Shown here: one piece after another, positions 22,272 to 29,526 of the stretch | Layout: every line of letters starts with the position of its first letter | Position numbering within the stretch: the first letter of the stretch is position 1 | Assembly (NCBI GenBank): GCA_945897825.1 | Contig: CAMDGX010000018.1 | Coordinates: forward strand, 1 to 59,904 | DNA: 59,904 nucleotides | DNA from: Asaia bogorensis | GTDB lineage: Bacteria > Pseudomonadota > Alphaproteobacteria > Acetobacterales > Acetobacteraceae | Reading direction: 5' to 3' | Notes under the pieces: generated by a model | The model's input: the letters and a program-made list of their open reading frames with translations, nothing else | Database searches by the model: none | What the model was told of the DNA's origin: nothing | Made by a program: the position numbers and the translations under genes

Positions 22272-22964
22272 GTGTTCCAGCGGTTTTTCGGCGTGGTGGC
22301 GTGCTTGGTGGCTTTGGCGGGGCCGGTTTGGGCGGGGCCAGCTTGGGCGGGGCCGGTCGTTCCGGTTTCGTATGACATGCCGAACGGGCATGGGCATGCG
22401 CTGGGGGGTTGGTACAACTACTGGGACAAGAGCTACAGCGGCAGCGGGAACGTGGAGACGGATGGGGCGCCGCTGACCGGGGGGCTGGGGGACCTGGTGG
22501 ATGGGGTGGTGCCCTGGCAGATCTGGGACGACGTGGAGAACCACGCGGGGACGGGGCCTTATGTGGGGTGGATCAACATCAACCCGACGATGGTGTTCCA
22601 TTTCGAGGGTGATCCGCTGATCGAGAAGGTGCGGGTGCATACCGACGATTCGCTGGGCCAGGGCGGGGTGACGCCGCCGTCGGCGGTGGTGGTGAACGGG
22701 ACGTGGTATCCGGTCGAGCTGGCGGAGGAGCGGAGCGGGGCGCCGTTCGCGATCGAGATCGGGGGGTTGGCGCTGCGTGGGGATGTGACGGTGCAGCTGG
22801 TGCGGCGGTCGGCCTGGGTGTTCATCAGCGAGGTGACGTTCGAGGGGGCGGTGGAGCAGGAGGCCCGGGCGGAGGTGGAGGCGGTGGCGGAGCCGGGGAC
22901 GATGGCGCTGCTGGCGGGCGGGATGCTGGGGCTGATGGGGGTTCGGCGGCGGTCGCGCGGGTGA
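22272..22964 (+). CDS. Secreted protein with PEP-CTERM-like sorting signal
   Basis: A 230-residue protein. Signal peptide about 1-25 (ends AWAGP). The mature part is beta-rich with many Gly, Trp and Asp (YDMPNGHGHALGGWYNYWD, WININPTMVFHFEG). The C-terminus reads AEPGTMALLAGGMLGLMGVR followed by RRSRG: PEP box, membrane helix and Arg cluster of exosortase substrates. The GTG at 22272 is chosen because the frame upstream runs antisense through the SDR promoter and the signal peptide begins here. PEP-CTERM proteins need an exosortase, not present in this window; they usually accompany exopolysaccharide loci. Confidence 0.7.
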   Translation: MFQRFFGVVACLVALAGPVWAGPAWAGPVVPVSYDMPNGHGHALGGWYNYWDKSYSGSGNVETDGAPLTGGLGDLVDGVVPWQIWDDVENHAGTGPYVGWININPTMVFHFEGDPLIEKVRVHTDDSLGQGGVTPPSAVVVNGTWYPVELAEERSGAPFAIEIGGLALRGDVTVQLVRRSAWVFISEVTFEGAVEQEARAEVEAVAEPGTMALLAGGMLGLMGVRRRSRG

Positions 22965-23007
22965 TGGTGTTGCGGGCGATCTTGTCGCGCGGGGCGGTGT
23001 TGACGAC

Positions 23008-23054
23008 CCCCACCCCGGCCCTCCCCACAACGGGGAGGGGGAGGCAGGGTGGGG
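23008..23054. terminator. Palindrome between convergent genes
   Basis: A C-rich arm (CCCCACCCCGGCCCTCCCC, 23008-23026) can pair with a G-rich arm (23032-23054) around ACAAC. Its place between the convergent PEP-CTERM gene and the enoyl-CoA hydratase gene suggests a bidirectional terminator. Similar CTCCCC-ACAACGGGGAG palindromes are common intergenic repeats in alphaproteobacteria. Confidence 0.55.
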
Positions 23055-23076
23055 TTCCGGCGACGGGTGCGCGGTT

Positions 23077-23877
23077 CTATCTGCCCTGAAAGACGGGCTT
23101 GCGCTTTTCCATGAACGAGCGGGTGGCTTCCTTGAAATCCTCGGAGTTTTCGGCTTCGTCGATCATGGCGGCGATGCGGGTTTCGTTGCGCTGGTCTTCG
23201 GGCAGGCCGAGCTGGTTGATGAAGTATTTGCTGGCGCGGATGGACAGGGGGGCGTTGCGGGCCAGGGTTTCGGCGTATTCGACCGTGGCGGCTTCGAGGG
23301 CGTCGGGTTCGTGGACCTGGTTGATGAGGCCGATGCGCAGGGCTTCCTCGGCCTTGAGGCGGCGGCCGGAGAACATGATGTCCTTGGCGCGGGAGGGGCC
23401 GACCAGGTCGACGAGTTGCTGGAGGCCGGAGGGGGCGTAGGCGACGCCGCGCAGGGCGGCGGGGACGGAGAACTGCGAGTCCGACGAGGCGAAGCGGAGA
23501 TCGGCGTTCAGCGCCATGCCCATGCCGCCGCCGAGGCAGTAGCCGTGGATCATGGCGATGAGGGGTTTCTCCAGGTCGAGCATGGCGCGGCGGAGCTTGC
23601 CCGGGATGGCGCGGTTGGCGCGGGCGATTTCGGCGTTGGCGCGGGTTTTCTCGAAGCTCTTGATGTCGCCGCCGGAGATGAAGGCCTTGGTGCCGCTGCC
23701 GCGCATGATGACGACCTTGATGGCGGGGTCGGCGGCGTAGGCCTCGATGACCGCGAGGGCGTCTTCGGACATGCCGGGGGAGAGGGCGTTGAGCTTGGTC
23801 GGGTTGTCCCAGACCAGCCAGCCGATGGGGCCTTTGGTTTCGGCGGCGACGAGGCCGGAGGTGAGGGTGATGGGCAT
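23077..23877 (-). CDS. Enoyl-CoA hydratase/isomerase family protein
   Basis: A 266-residue crotonase-fold enzyme. The first oxyanion-hole segment is SGTKAFISGGDIKSFE, with the usual A-F-x-x-G-x-D form. The second oxyanion strand is HGYCLGGGMGMALNADLRFAS. The Glu pair of true hydratases is not clearly present (ALRGVAYAPSG at the second site), so it could be an isomerase or another crotonase. The start at 23877 (PITLTSGLV) has AGAGGA upstream and is preferred to 23931, whose extra 18 residues look non-coding. The flavoprotein gene lies just upstream on the same strand. Confidence 0.88.
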   Translation of the reverse strand: MPITLTSGLVAAETKGPIGWLVWDNPTKLNALSPGMSEDALAVIEAYAADPAIKVVIMRGSGTKAFISGGDIKSFEKTRANAEIARANRAIPGKLRRAMLDLEKPLIAMIHGYCLGGGMGMALNADLRFASSDSQFSVPAALRGVAYAPSGLQQLVDLVGPSRAKDIMFSGRRLKAEEALRIGLINQVHEPDALEAATVEYAETLARNAPLSIRASKYFINQLGLPEDQRNETRIAAMIDEAENSEDFKEATRSFMEKRKPVFQGR

Positions 23878-23927
23878 GGGGCGGGTTCCTCTCTGTGGCG
23901 GGAGGGTCGGGTTTGCGGCCGGCTGCG

Positions 23928-24449
23928 TCAACTGGCCGGCGCGTGGGGGCGGATGGCGGCGAGGAGGGTTTCGGTGGGGGCGAGGCGGGGGCCTCGGTCG
24001 TCGGACTGGGGCGGGATGATGGTGGCGCCCCAGCTGGGGAGGGTGCGCAGGGAGGATTGGGCGGCTTGGTGGTCCAGCAGGGGCTGGTTGAGGGAGGGGG
24101 CGATGTAGACGGGGGTGCGGCGGCCGATGGCTTCGGCGGCGACGGCCAGGGCCAGGGTGTCGGCGATGCCGGCGGCGAGCTTGTTCAGGGAGTTGAAGGA
24201 GCAGGGGGCGAAGAGCACGACGCCGTGCGGCGGGCGGGGGCGGATGGCGGTGTCGAAGTAGGATTCGACCAGGGTGACGCCGGGAACGCTGGCGAGGTCG
24301 TTGAAGGCGACGACGCGGGCGGCGTTGGGGCTGGGGATGCAGATGACCTGGGGGAAGCCGAGGGCGACCACGCCGCGCAGGATGTCGGGCGCGCGGGCGG
24401 CGGTGCTGGCGCCGCTGAGGAGGAGGTAGGCGGTGGTGTGGCGGGTCAT
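23928..24449 (-). CDS. Flavoprotein (PF02441, phosphopantothenoylcysteine decarboxylase-like fold)
   Basis: A 173-residue Rossmann-like flavoprotein. The N-terminal strand-loop YLLLSGASTAA, the central VLFAPCSFNSLNKLAAGIAD (family motif PxSxNTxxKxxxGIAD) and the late YIAPSLNQ (family PAMN position) match the HFCD family, which binds FMN and includes PPC decarboxylase and LanD/EpiD-type enzymes. The substrate is unknown. The catalytic His usually found near the N-terminus is not evident. Possibly co-transcribed with the enoyl-CoA hydratase, about 50 nt downstream. Confidence 0.75.
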   Translation of the reverse strand: MTRHTTAYLLLSGASTAARAPDILRGVVALGFPQVICIPSPNAARVVAFNDLASVPGVTLVESYFDTAIRPRPPHGVVLFAPCSFNSLNKLAAGIADTLALAVAAEAIGRRTPVYIAPSLNQPLLDHQAAQSSLRTLPSWGATIIPPQSDDRGPRLAPTETLLAAIRPHAPAS

Positions 24450-24608
24450 GCCGGGCTCGCGCGTGGTTTCGGCCACAGGATGCGCCGAAGCGTCGGGAGG
24501 GGACAGGTGGGGGTGGAACCTTCGGGGGGCCGCTCCGTTGCGAATCGCGACATTCATGCGGGCGTGCGGGGTTTTCCCGATTGCGCCCGCCGGGAAGGGA
24601 TGCGGATC

Positions 24609-25550
24609 ATGCAGAATCGACCGGAAGCCACGATCACCGATGGCACGTTGGTGCGGCCGGAAGGAGGGCCGATGCTGCCGCCGCGGGTATCCTGGGGGGC
24701 GGTGTTCGCGGGCGCCGTGGTGGCGGTGGCGATCGGGCTGATGCTGAACGCGCTCGGGGCCGGGGTGGCGGCGGCGATGGTGGATGCGACGCAGCGCGAG
24801 ACGCCCTCGGCGGGCAGCTTCGGCATCGGGGCGGCGATCTGGCTGCTGGTGGCGAACCTGATCGGGCTGGGTGTCGGCGGGTATGTCGCGGCGCGGCTGT
24901 CGGGCAACACGGACGACACCGACGGGACGCTGCATGGCATGGCGGTTTGGGCGACGACGTTCCTGATCTCGGCGATCCTGGTGGGCAACCTGGTGGCCGG
25001 GGCGGCGAGCACGGCGACCAATGCGGCTTCGAACATCGCAGGCGGCGTGGCGCGCGGGGCCGGGGCGGCGATGCCGGCGCTGAGCGGGGCGCGCGGCCAG
25101 GAAGGCGGCGGCGGGATCGCCTCGGCGGCGCAGGGGCTGGTGGATCGCGTGCAGTCCACGCTGGCCAGCGGCGGCGAACCGGCGGCGATGACGCCCGAGC
25201 AGCGCCAGGCGGAGATGGCGACGCTGGTGACGCGGCGGGTGACGGATGGGGCGCTGTCCGCGCCGGATCGCGAGCGGCTGAACGCGCTGGTGGCGGCGGA
25301 ATACAATCTGAGCCCGGAGGATGCGGCTGCGCGGGTGCAGCAGGCCGAGGCGCAGGCCACCCAGGCGGCGCAGCAGGCGGAGGAGCGGGCGCGGGAGGCA
25401 GCCGACGCGGCGGCGACCGGCGCGGCGACGGCGGCTTTCGCGGTGTTCGGCACCATGCTGCTCGGCGCGCTGGCGGCGGTGATGGGGGCGCGGCGCGGCA
25501 CGCGGGAGCTGGTGGCGATCCGCGGGATGCGCGGCGGCGCGCTCGCCTGA
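24609..25550 (+). CDS. PhnA-like multi-pass membrane protein of unknown function
   Basis: A 313-residue inner-membrane protein. After a short leader come RVSWGAVFAGAVVAVAIGLM, a second helix pair (FGIGAAIWLLVANLIGLGVG) with GGYVAARLSGNTDDTDG, TTFLISAILVGNLVAGAAS, then a long Ala/Gln/Glu-rich soluble or coiled-coil region (about 155-270) and a last helix (GTMLLGALAAVMGARRG). This layout is usually annotated PhnA-like in alphaproteobacteria; no phosphonate role is shown. AAGGGA lies 8 nt before the ATG at 24609, and the ATG at 24600 is an alternative. Confidence 0.7.
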   Translation: MQNRPEATITDGTLVRPEGGPMLPPRVSWGAVFAGAVVAVAIGLMLNALGAGVAAAMVDATQRETPSAGSFGIGAAIWLLVANLIGLGVGGYVAARLSGNTDDTDGTLHGMAVWATTFLISAILVGNLVAGAASTATNAASNIAGGVARGAGAAMPALSGARGQEGGGGIASAAQGLVDRVQSTLASGGEPAAMTPEQRQAEMATLVTRRVTDGALSAPDRERLNALVAAEYNLSPEDAAARVQQAEAQATQAAQQAEERAREAADAAATGAATAAFAVFGTMLLGALAAVMGARRGTRELVAIRGMRGGALA

Positions 25551-25569
25551 CGAGCACGCCGGCCACAGG

Positions 25570-25602
25570 GAACAAGGCCAGGGCTTCGTCCTGGCCTTGT
25601 TC
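25570..25602. terminator. Perfect 13-bp-stem bidirectional terminator
   Basis: GAACAAGGCCAGG (25570-25582) pairs exactly with CCTGGCCTTGTTC (25590-25602) around GCTTCGT. It lies between the convergent PhnA-like gene and the amidase gene, with T-rich ends on the plus side. Confidence 0.85.
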
Positions 25603-25609
25603 TTTGGTG

Positions 25610-27010
25610 TCAGCCGGGGTCGACGGGGCCGTAGGGGCCCTCGGCGGCCTCGATCACCTCGCCGGCTTCGAGCACGAGGTCTTCGCGGTAGCGGGCGGCG
25701 ACGAGCTGGACTCCGGGGCGCAGGCGGCCGGCCTGGCCGACCGGTACCTGGAGCGCGGGCAGGCCGAGCAGGGGGATGGCGATCTGCTGCGGGTTGGTGG
25801 CCATGACGTGGGCCTTGCCCTCGATGGAGGCGTCGGCGCCGGCCAGGTGCGGCAGGGCGCAGGACGAGGGCATGAGGATGATCGGATAGGTTTCGAGGAA
25901 GTTCAGCCAGCGGCGGATCAGCCAGTCGCGGTCGGCCAGGGCCTGGATGTAGCCGGCGAGGTCCAGCGCGGGGGCGACGGATTGCCAGCCTTCGAGCGAG
26001 CGCTTGGCGGCCTCGTCGGCGTATTTGTGGACGTTGGGGGCCAGGGCGGGGAGCACGTCCGTGCCGGCGATCCTGTTCCAGAGCATCGCGGCTTCGTGGA
26101 AATCGGGCGGGCTCGCTTCCTCCACGGCGTAGCCGGCGCGGGCGAGGTGATCGGCGGCTTTGCGGGCGGCAGCGGAGAGCGCGGGGTCGGTGGCCGCGCC
26201 GGGCGGCTCGGCCATCAGGGCGACGCGGATCGGGCGCGGGGCGGGCGGGCCTTCCAGCGGGGCGTCGACCCAGCGCGGGTCGGTGCGGTCCGCACCCGCG
26301 AGCACGGCGAGGGCGAGGCGCGCGTCGCGCACGGTACGGGTGAGCGGGCCCTGCACGGCCATGAGCTGGCCGCCGATCGGGCGGCCGCCCTGGGCGGTGG
26401 GGTTGTTCGACGGAATGCGGCCCGGGGTGGGGCGCAGGCCGACGACGCCGTTGCAGTAGGCGGGGTAGCGGACGGAGCCGGCGATGTCGTTGCCGTGGTG
26501 GATCGGGCCGAAGCCCGCCGCGGTGGCCGAGCCGGCGCCGCCGGAGGAGCCGCCGGCGGTGTGGCGGGCGTCGCGCGGGTTGATGGTGTTGCCGTGCAGC
26601 GCGTTCTCGCTGAACAGGCGCATGGAGAAGGCCGGCGTGTTGGTGCGCCCGACGATGATGGCGCCGGCGCGGCGGAAGTTCTTGACCAGGGGGGCGTCCT
26701 CCTGGGCGATGAGGTCGCGGAAGGCCTCGACCCCGTTGTCGGTGGGGTGGCCCTTCTGGTCGGTGTTGACCTTGGTGGTGACGGGCACGCCATGCAGCGG
26801 GCCGAGGGCGGCGCCGCTGGCCTGGGCCTTGTCGGCGGCGGCGGCGGCGGCCAGCGCCTCGTCGTCCAGGCGGCGGACGATGGCGTTGAGGCGGGGATTC
26901 ACCGCGTCGATGCGGGCGAGGACGGACTTGGTCGCCTCGGTGGCGGAGACCCGGCCGGTGCGGATCAGCTTCGCGAGGTCGGTTGCGTCGAGTTGCCAGA
27001 GTTCGGTCAT
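25610..27010 (-). CDS. Amidase, amidase-signature family
   Basis: A 466-residue amide hydrolase. The Ser-cisSer-Lys triad is visible: Lys in VTTKVNTDQKG (about 80), the Gly/Ser-rich signature AGGSSGGAGSATAAGFGP with the cis-Ser, and the nucleophile Ser in GNDIAGSVRYPAYCNGVVG. Length is normal. Substrate unknown (the family spans indoleacetamide, nicotinamide, nylon oligomers and others). AGGAG lies before the ATG at 27010. A composite palindrome (copy A) separates it from the SDR gene upstream. Confidence 0.9.
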   Translation of the reverse strand: MTELWQLDATDLAKLIRTGRVSATEATKSVLARIDAVNPRLNAIVRRLDDEALAAAAAADKAQASGAALGPLHGVPVTTKVNTDQKGHPTDNGVEAFRDLIAQEDAPLVKNFRRAGAIIVGRTNTPAFSMRLFSENALHGNTINPRDARHTAGGSSGGAGSATAAGFGPIHHGNDIAGSVRYPAYCNGVVGLRPTPGRIPSNNPTAQGGRPIGGQLMAVQGPLTRTVRDARLALAVLAGADRTDPRWVDAPLEGPPAPRPIRVALMAEPPGAATDPALSAAARKAADHLARAGYAVEEASPPDFHEAAMLWNRIAGTDVLPALAPNVHKYADEAAKRSLEGWQSVAPALDLAGYIQALADRDWLIRRWLNFLETYPIILMPSSCALPHLAGADASIEGKAHVMATNPQQIAIPLLGLPALQVPVGQAGRLRPGVQLVAARYREDLVLEAGEVIEAAEGPYGPVDPG

Positions 27011-27085
27011 CGGGGGCTCCTGCACGAGAGGCGCGAATGGTGCGGCGAGGCGGGGGGATTGTCACCCGCATTCAGGCAAAGAAAG

Positions 27086-27224
27086 GGAAGAATGTTCTTT
27101 TTTGAAAAAAAGAACCAAAAAAACTTTCCTCTCTTTGCACCGCGCCTGATCGGGAGAGCCGGGTGCAAATGGATAAAAAGTCTTTTTGCTTCTTTTTCTT
27201 CAGAAAAAGAAGATTCTTGCTTCC
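27086..27224. repeat. Composite palindromic intergenic element, copy A
   Basis: About 139 bp. Left AT-rich arm: GTTCTTTTTTGAAAAAAAGA forms an inverted repeat, then CAAAAAAACTTTCCTC. Centre: TTTGCACC (27134-27141) pairs with GGTGCAAA (27162-27169). Right arm: AAAAGTCTTTTTG, then CTTCTTTTTC-TTCA-GAAAAAGAAG. It ends at 27224, directly against the stop codon of the SDR gene (27225-27227). Copies B (43485-43615) and C (45995-46133) share both arms. Three-stem structure inferred from pairing. Confidence 0.85.
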
Positions 27225-28007
27225 CTAGTGCCCGATGTAATCCGTCCGCCCGCCATCGGCCGTCAGCACCTGGGCGGTGACGAAGCTGGCCTCGGGGGAG
27301 GCGAGGAAGGCGATGGCGGCGGCGATTTCCTCGGGTTCGCCGGCGCGGCCGAGGATGGTGAAGCCGGCGAAGGCTTTCTGCAGGGCGGCCCATTCCTCGG
27401 GGGTGCGGCCGCCTTGGGTCATGTCCGAGCGGGTGAGGCCGGGGGCGACGGCGTTGACCGTGATGGCGTGCTGGCCGAGTTCGTAGGCGAAGCGGCGGGT
27501 GAGCAGGTTCACCTCGGCCTTGGTCGAAGCGTAGAAGTGGTTGCCGACGAAGCCGGTGTTGCCGAAGGAGGCGACCGAGGAGATGTTGACGATGCGGCCG
27601 TAGCGGCGGGCCTTCATGCCGGCCATGACGGCGCGGATGCCGTGGATGACGCCGTCGACGTTCACGGCGCGCAGGCGGGCGAAACCTTGGGGTTCCCAGG
27701 ATTCGAGCGTGGCGGGCCAGGCGATGCCGGCGTTGTTGACCAGGATGGTGATGGGGCCGAGCTCGGCTTCGGTGCGGGCGGCCATGGCCTGGACGGCGGC
27801 TTCGTTCGCGACGTCGGCCTGGACGGTGATGGCCCGGCCGCCGGCGGCGGCGACGTCGGCGGCGAGTTCCTCGGCGGCGTCGGGGCGGCTGGTGTAGTTG
27901 ATCGCCACCGCGCAGCCATGGGCGGCGAGGCGGCGGACGGTGGCGCGGCCGATGCCGCGGGCGCCGCCGGTGACAAGGGCAACCTGGTTCGGCCAGTTCG
28001 CTGCCAT
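27225..28007 (-). CDS. Short-chain dehydrogenase/reductase (FabG-like), paralogue
   Basis: A 260-residue NAD(P)-dependent oxidoreductase: TGGARGIG (about 12-19), NNAG, catalytic Ser in NISSVASFG, YxxxK in FYASTKAEVN, AVAPGLTRSDMTQGG. Closely related to the SDR at 21329-22114; the two share length, most of the cofactor region and the C-terminal DGGRxDYIGH. AGGAGG precedes the ATG at 28007. The transcript runs into composite element A immediately after the stop codon. Substrate unknown. Confidence 0.9.
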   Translation of the reverse strand: MAANWPNQVALVTGGARGIGRATVRRLAAHGCAVAINYTSRPDAAEELAADVAAAGGRAITVQADVANEAAVQAMAARTEAELGPITILVNNAGIAWPATLESWEPQGFARLRAVNVDGVIHGIRAVMAGMKARRYGRIVNISSVASFGNTGFVGNHFYASTKAEVNLLTRRFAYELGQHAITVNAVAPGLTRSDMTQGGRTPEEWAALQKAFAGFTILGRAGEPEEIAAAIAFLASPEASFVTAQVLTADGGRTDYIGH

Positions 28008-28139
28008 CTGCGTCCTCCTGTGTTCGACAGGCGGAGTGTCGGCGGTGGCGGGGCTGGCGGCAATCCCTGGCAGGGCGCGGGCCGGTTGCGGGTCAACTGC
28101 AAATTGCGACGCAAAACATGCAGCGGCTGTCACGCGGGG

Positions 28140-28400
28140 TCAGTTGCAATATGCGATTCCGCGACCCCCGGGCGGGTCGGACGGATTGGGGGCGAGGTTG
28201 AGGCGCTGTTCCATGGCCTGGGCGTGGCTGGCCCATAGGGCCATCAGGGCGGCGAGGGTGCGCAGTTCGGACATCTGGGTGTCGTCGAGGTCGTCGAATT
28301 CGCCGAGGGTGATGCGGCAGGCCAATTCCTTGGCGGCGTCGGCGATTTCGTGGCTCAGCTTGCCTGGGGCGTGGGGTGTCAGGGAGTTGGAATCATTCAT
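28140..28400 (-). CDS. Small hypothetical protein
   Basis: An 86-residue soluble, helical and acidic protein: KLSHEIADAAKELACRITLG then EFDDLDDTQMSELRTLAALM, ending with a Pro-rich tail. The ATG at 28400 has GAGGG upstream, and the longer upstream frame is Pro/Arg-rich and does not look coding. No family is recognised. It is divergent from the hypothetical gene at 28764. Confidence 0.55.
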   Translation of the reverse strand: MNDSNSLTPHAPGKLSHEIADAAKELACRITLGEFDDLDDTQMSELRTLAALMALWASHAQAMEQRLNLAPNPSDPPGGRGIAYCN

Positions 28401-28763
28401 TCGAATACCCTCGGGCAGGGAACGGCTTGAAATGGCGTCGCGGCACGCGAAAGAGCGGGGAGAGGCACCGGAGGGGGGTGGCCGGGGCAAGATGCCCGGT
28501 GCTCCGAGGGGGAGCATCCGGGCATCGGGGGTGTTCAAAGGCAGGGATGAAAGACGCTCGGCTGGCAATCTCGTCCGGGAGTGAAATGGGTCTTGGGTCG
28601 TCACCGGCGGAAAGGGCCGGCAGGGAGAGCAAAGCAAACGTTATGCCACTGTGATACCGCTGTGATCCCGCCGGGGCGGTCGCGGCTCCGTGCGGCGGGC
28701 CGGGTCGGCGGGAACCAGCCCCGGGCCTGCGGGCTTGCATGCGGCAAGCAACAGGAGGGCGCG
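28401..28763. promoter_or_regulatory. Divergent intergenic region with strong hairpin and tandem repeat
   Basis: A 363-nt stretch without a gene. GATGCCCGG (28491-28499) pairs with CCGGGCATC (28518-28526) and the stem continues inward with GCTCC/GGAGC. Two adjacent 11-bp direct repeats, CTGTGATACCG and CTGTGATCCCG, lie at 28649-28670, about 95 nt before the next start, and look like a binding site. The regulator is unknown. Confidence 0.4.
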
Positions 28764-29168
28764 ATGCCGAGGATTCTGGTGGCGGCCTCGCCGGTGGAGA
28801 TCGAGGCCAAGGCCGAGGAGGCCGGGCTCGGCGAGCCGGCGCACACGGTGGCACGGCGCATGTTCCACGACCTGACCGACCGCATCGCCAAGGCGACGAT
28901 CGCCCGCGAGCGGCAGCATGAGGACTGGCCCAACCATCGCTTCTACTTTGGCACCGCGGGCGACGAGATGGCGAGCCTGGTGGAGGGGTTGCGCGGCCGG
29001 GAGGACCTCGTGGACGTGGGCGACGGGCCGGCGGAAGCCAGCCCGGCCGGCGAGGTGGAGGCGGCAGGGCTGTTCGCGCGGGACGAAGAAGGAACGTTCG
29101 TGGGCGTGCTGGTGGCGCACCGCAACCTGGAGGGGATGCGCTCGGCCAACCAGCCCGACATCGGCTGA
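28764..29168 (+). CDS. Hypothetical soluble protein
   Basis: A 134-residue acidic cytoplasmic protein: RILVAASPVEIEAKAEEAGL, an Arg/His-containing helical middle (FHDLTDRIAKATIARERQ), then a Glu/Gly-rich C-terminus with FVGVLVAHRNLEGM. AGGAGG lies 5 nt before the ATG at 28764, which sets the start. No domain is recognised. A tandem repeat and hairpin lie in its upstream region, so regulation may be specific. Confidence 0.6.
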   Translation: MPRILVAASPVEIEAKAEEAGLGEPAHTVARRMFHDLTDRIAKATIARERQHEDWPNHRFYFGTAGDEMASLVEGLRGREDLVDVGDGPAEASPAGEVEAAGLFARDEEGTFVGVLVAHRNLEGMRSANQPDIG

Positions 29169-29250
29169 CTGAGTGCGGCCGGAGGCGCAACGGAGGCCAA
29201 CGATCGCGCGGCTGGCGCGTTAGGAGCGTGGTGCCGTTGGGAGAAGCGTC

Positions 29251-29466
29251 ATGGCGCGCGTGATCGCGACCCTGGGTGTCGCTGTTGTCCTGCTGGGCGC
29301 CGGCCTGTCGCGGGCGGAGGCATGGGAGGAGCGGCGCAGCTGGGACTGGGGGCAGCACCGGACCAGTCTGTTTGCGGAGGACGAACCGCGGACCCGCGCG
29401 CCGCAGTCGCGCTTCCATGACCATTGGGACGACCCGGCGGCACCGGTGCGGTTCGCCGACCGGTAG
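29251..29466 (+). CDS. Small secreted hypothetical protein
   Basis: A 71-residue protein with a signal peptide (VIATLGVAVVLLGAGLSRAEA) followed by a short polar mature part rich in Trp, Arg, Asp and His (WEERRSWDWGQHRTS, FHDHWDDP). GGGAGAAG precedes the ATG. No family is recognised; probably periplasmic. Confidence 0.55.
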   Translation: MARVIATLGVAVVLLGAGLSRAEAWEERRSWDWGQHRTSLFAEDEPRTRAPQSRFHDHWDDPAAPVRFADR

Positions 29467-29526
29467 GGTCGTTCCCGCGGCGGCATAGCTGGGCTAGCCT
29501 GCGCGGGTTTCCGCGAAAGGTTGCCC

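Noticed and set aside
23928-27071. 1047-codon minus-strand frame
   Set aside because: Only its last 173 codons are a real protein (the flavoprotein). The rest is Arg/Pro-rich and lies over the PhnA-like and amidase genes.
27086-27224. Composite element A as a coding end (Phe/Lys-rich translation)
   Set aside because: Homopolymer A/T arms produce FFFEKK-like peptides in several frames; the repeat structure explains them.
24581-27280. 899-codon plus-strand frame
   Set aside because: Shadow of the PhnA-like gene and antisense to the amidase; Gly/Ala/Arg-rich without domains.
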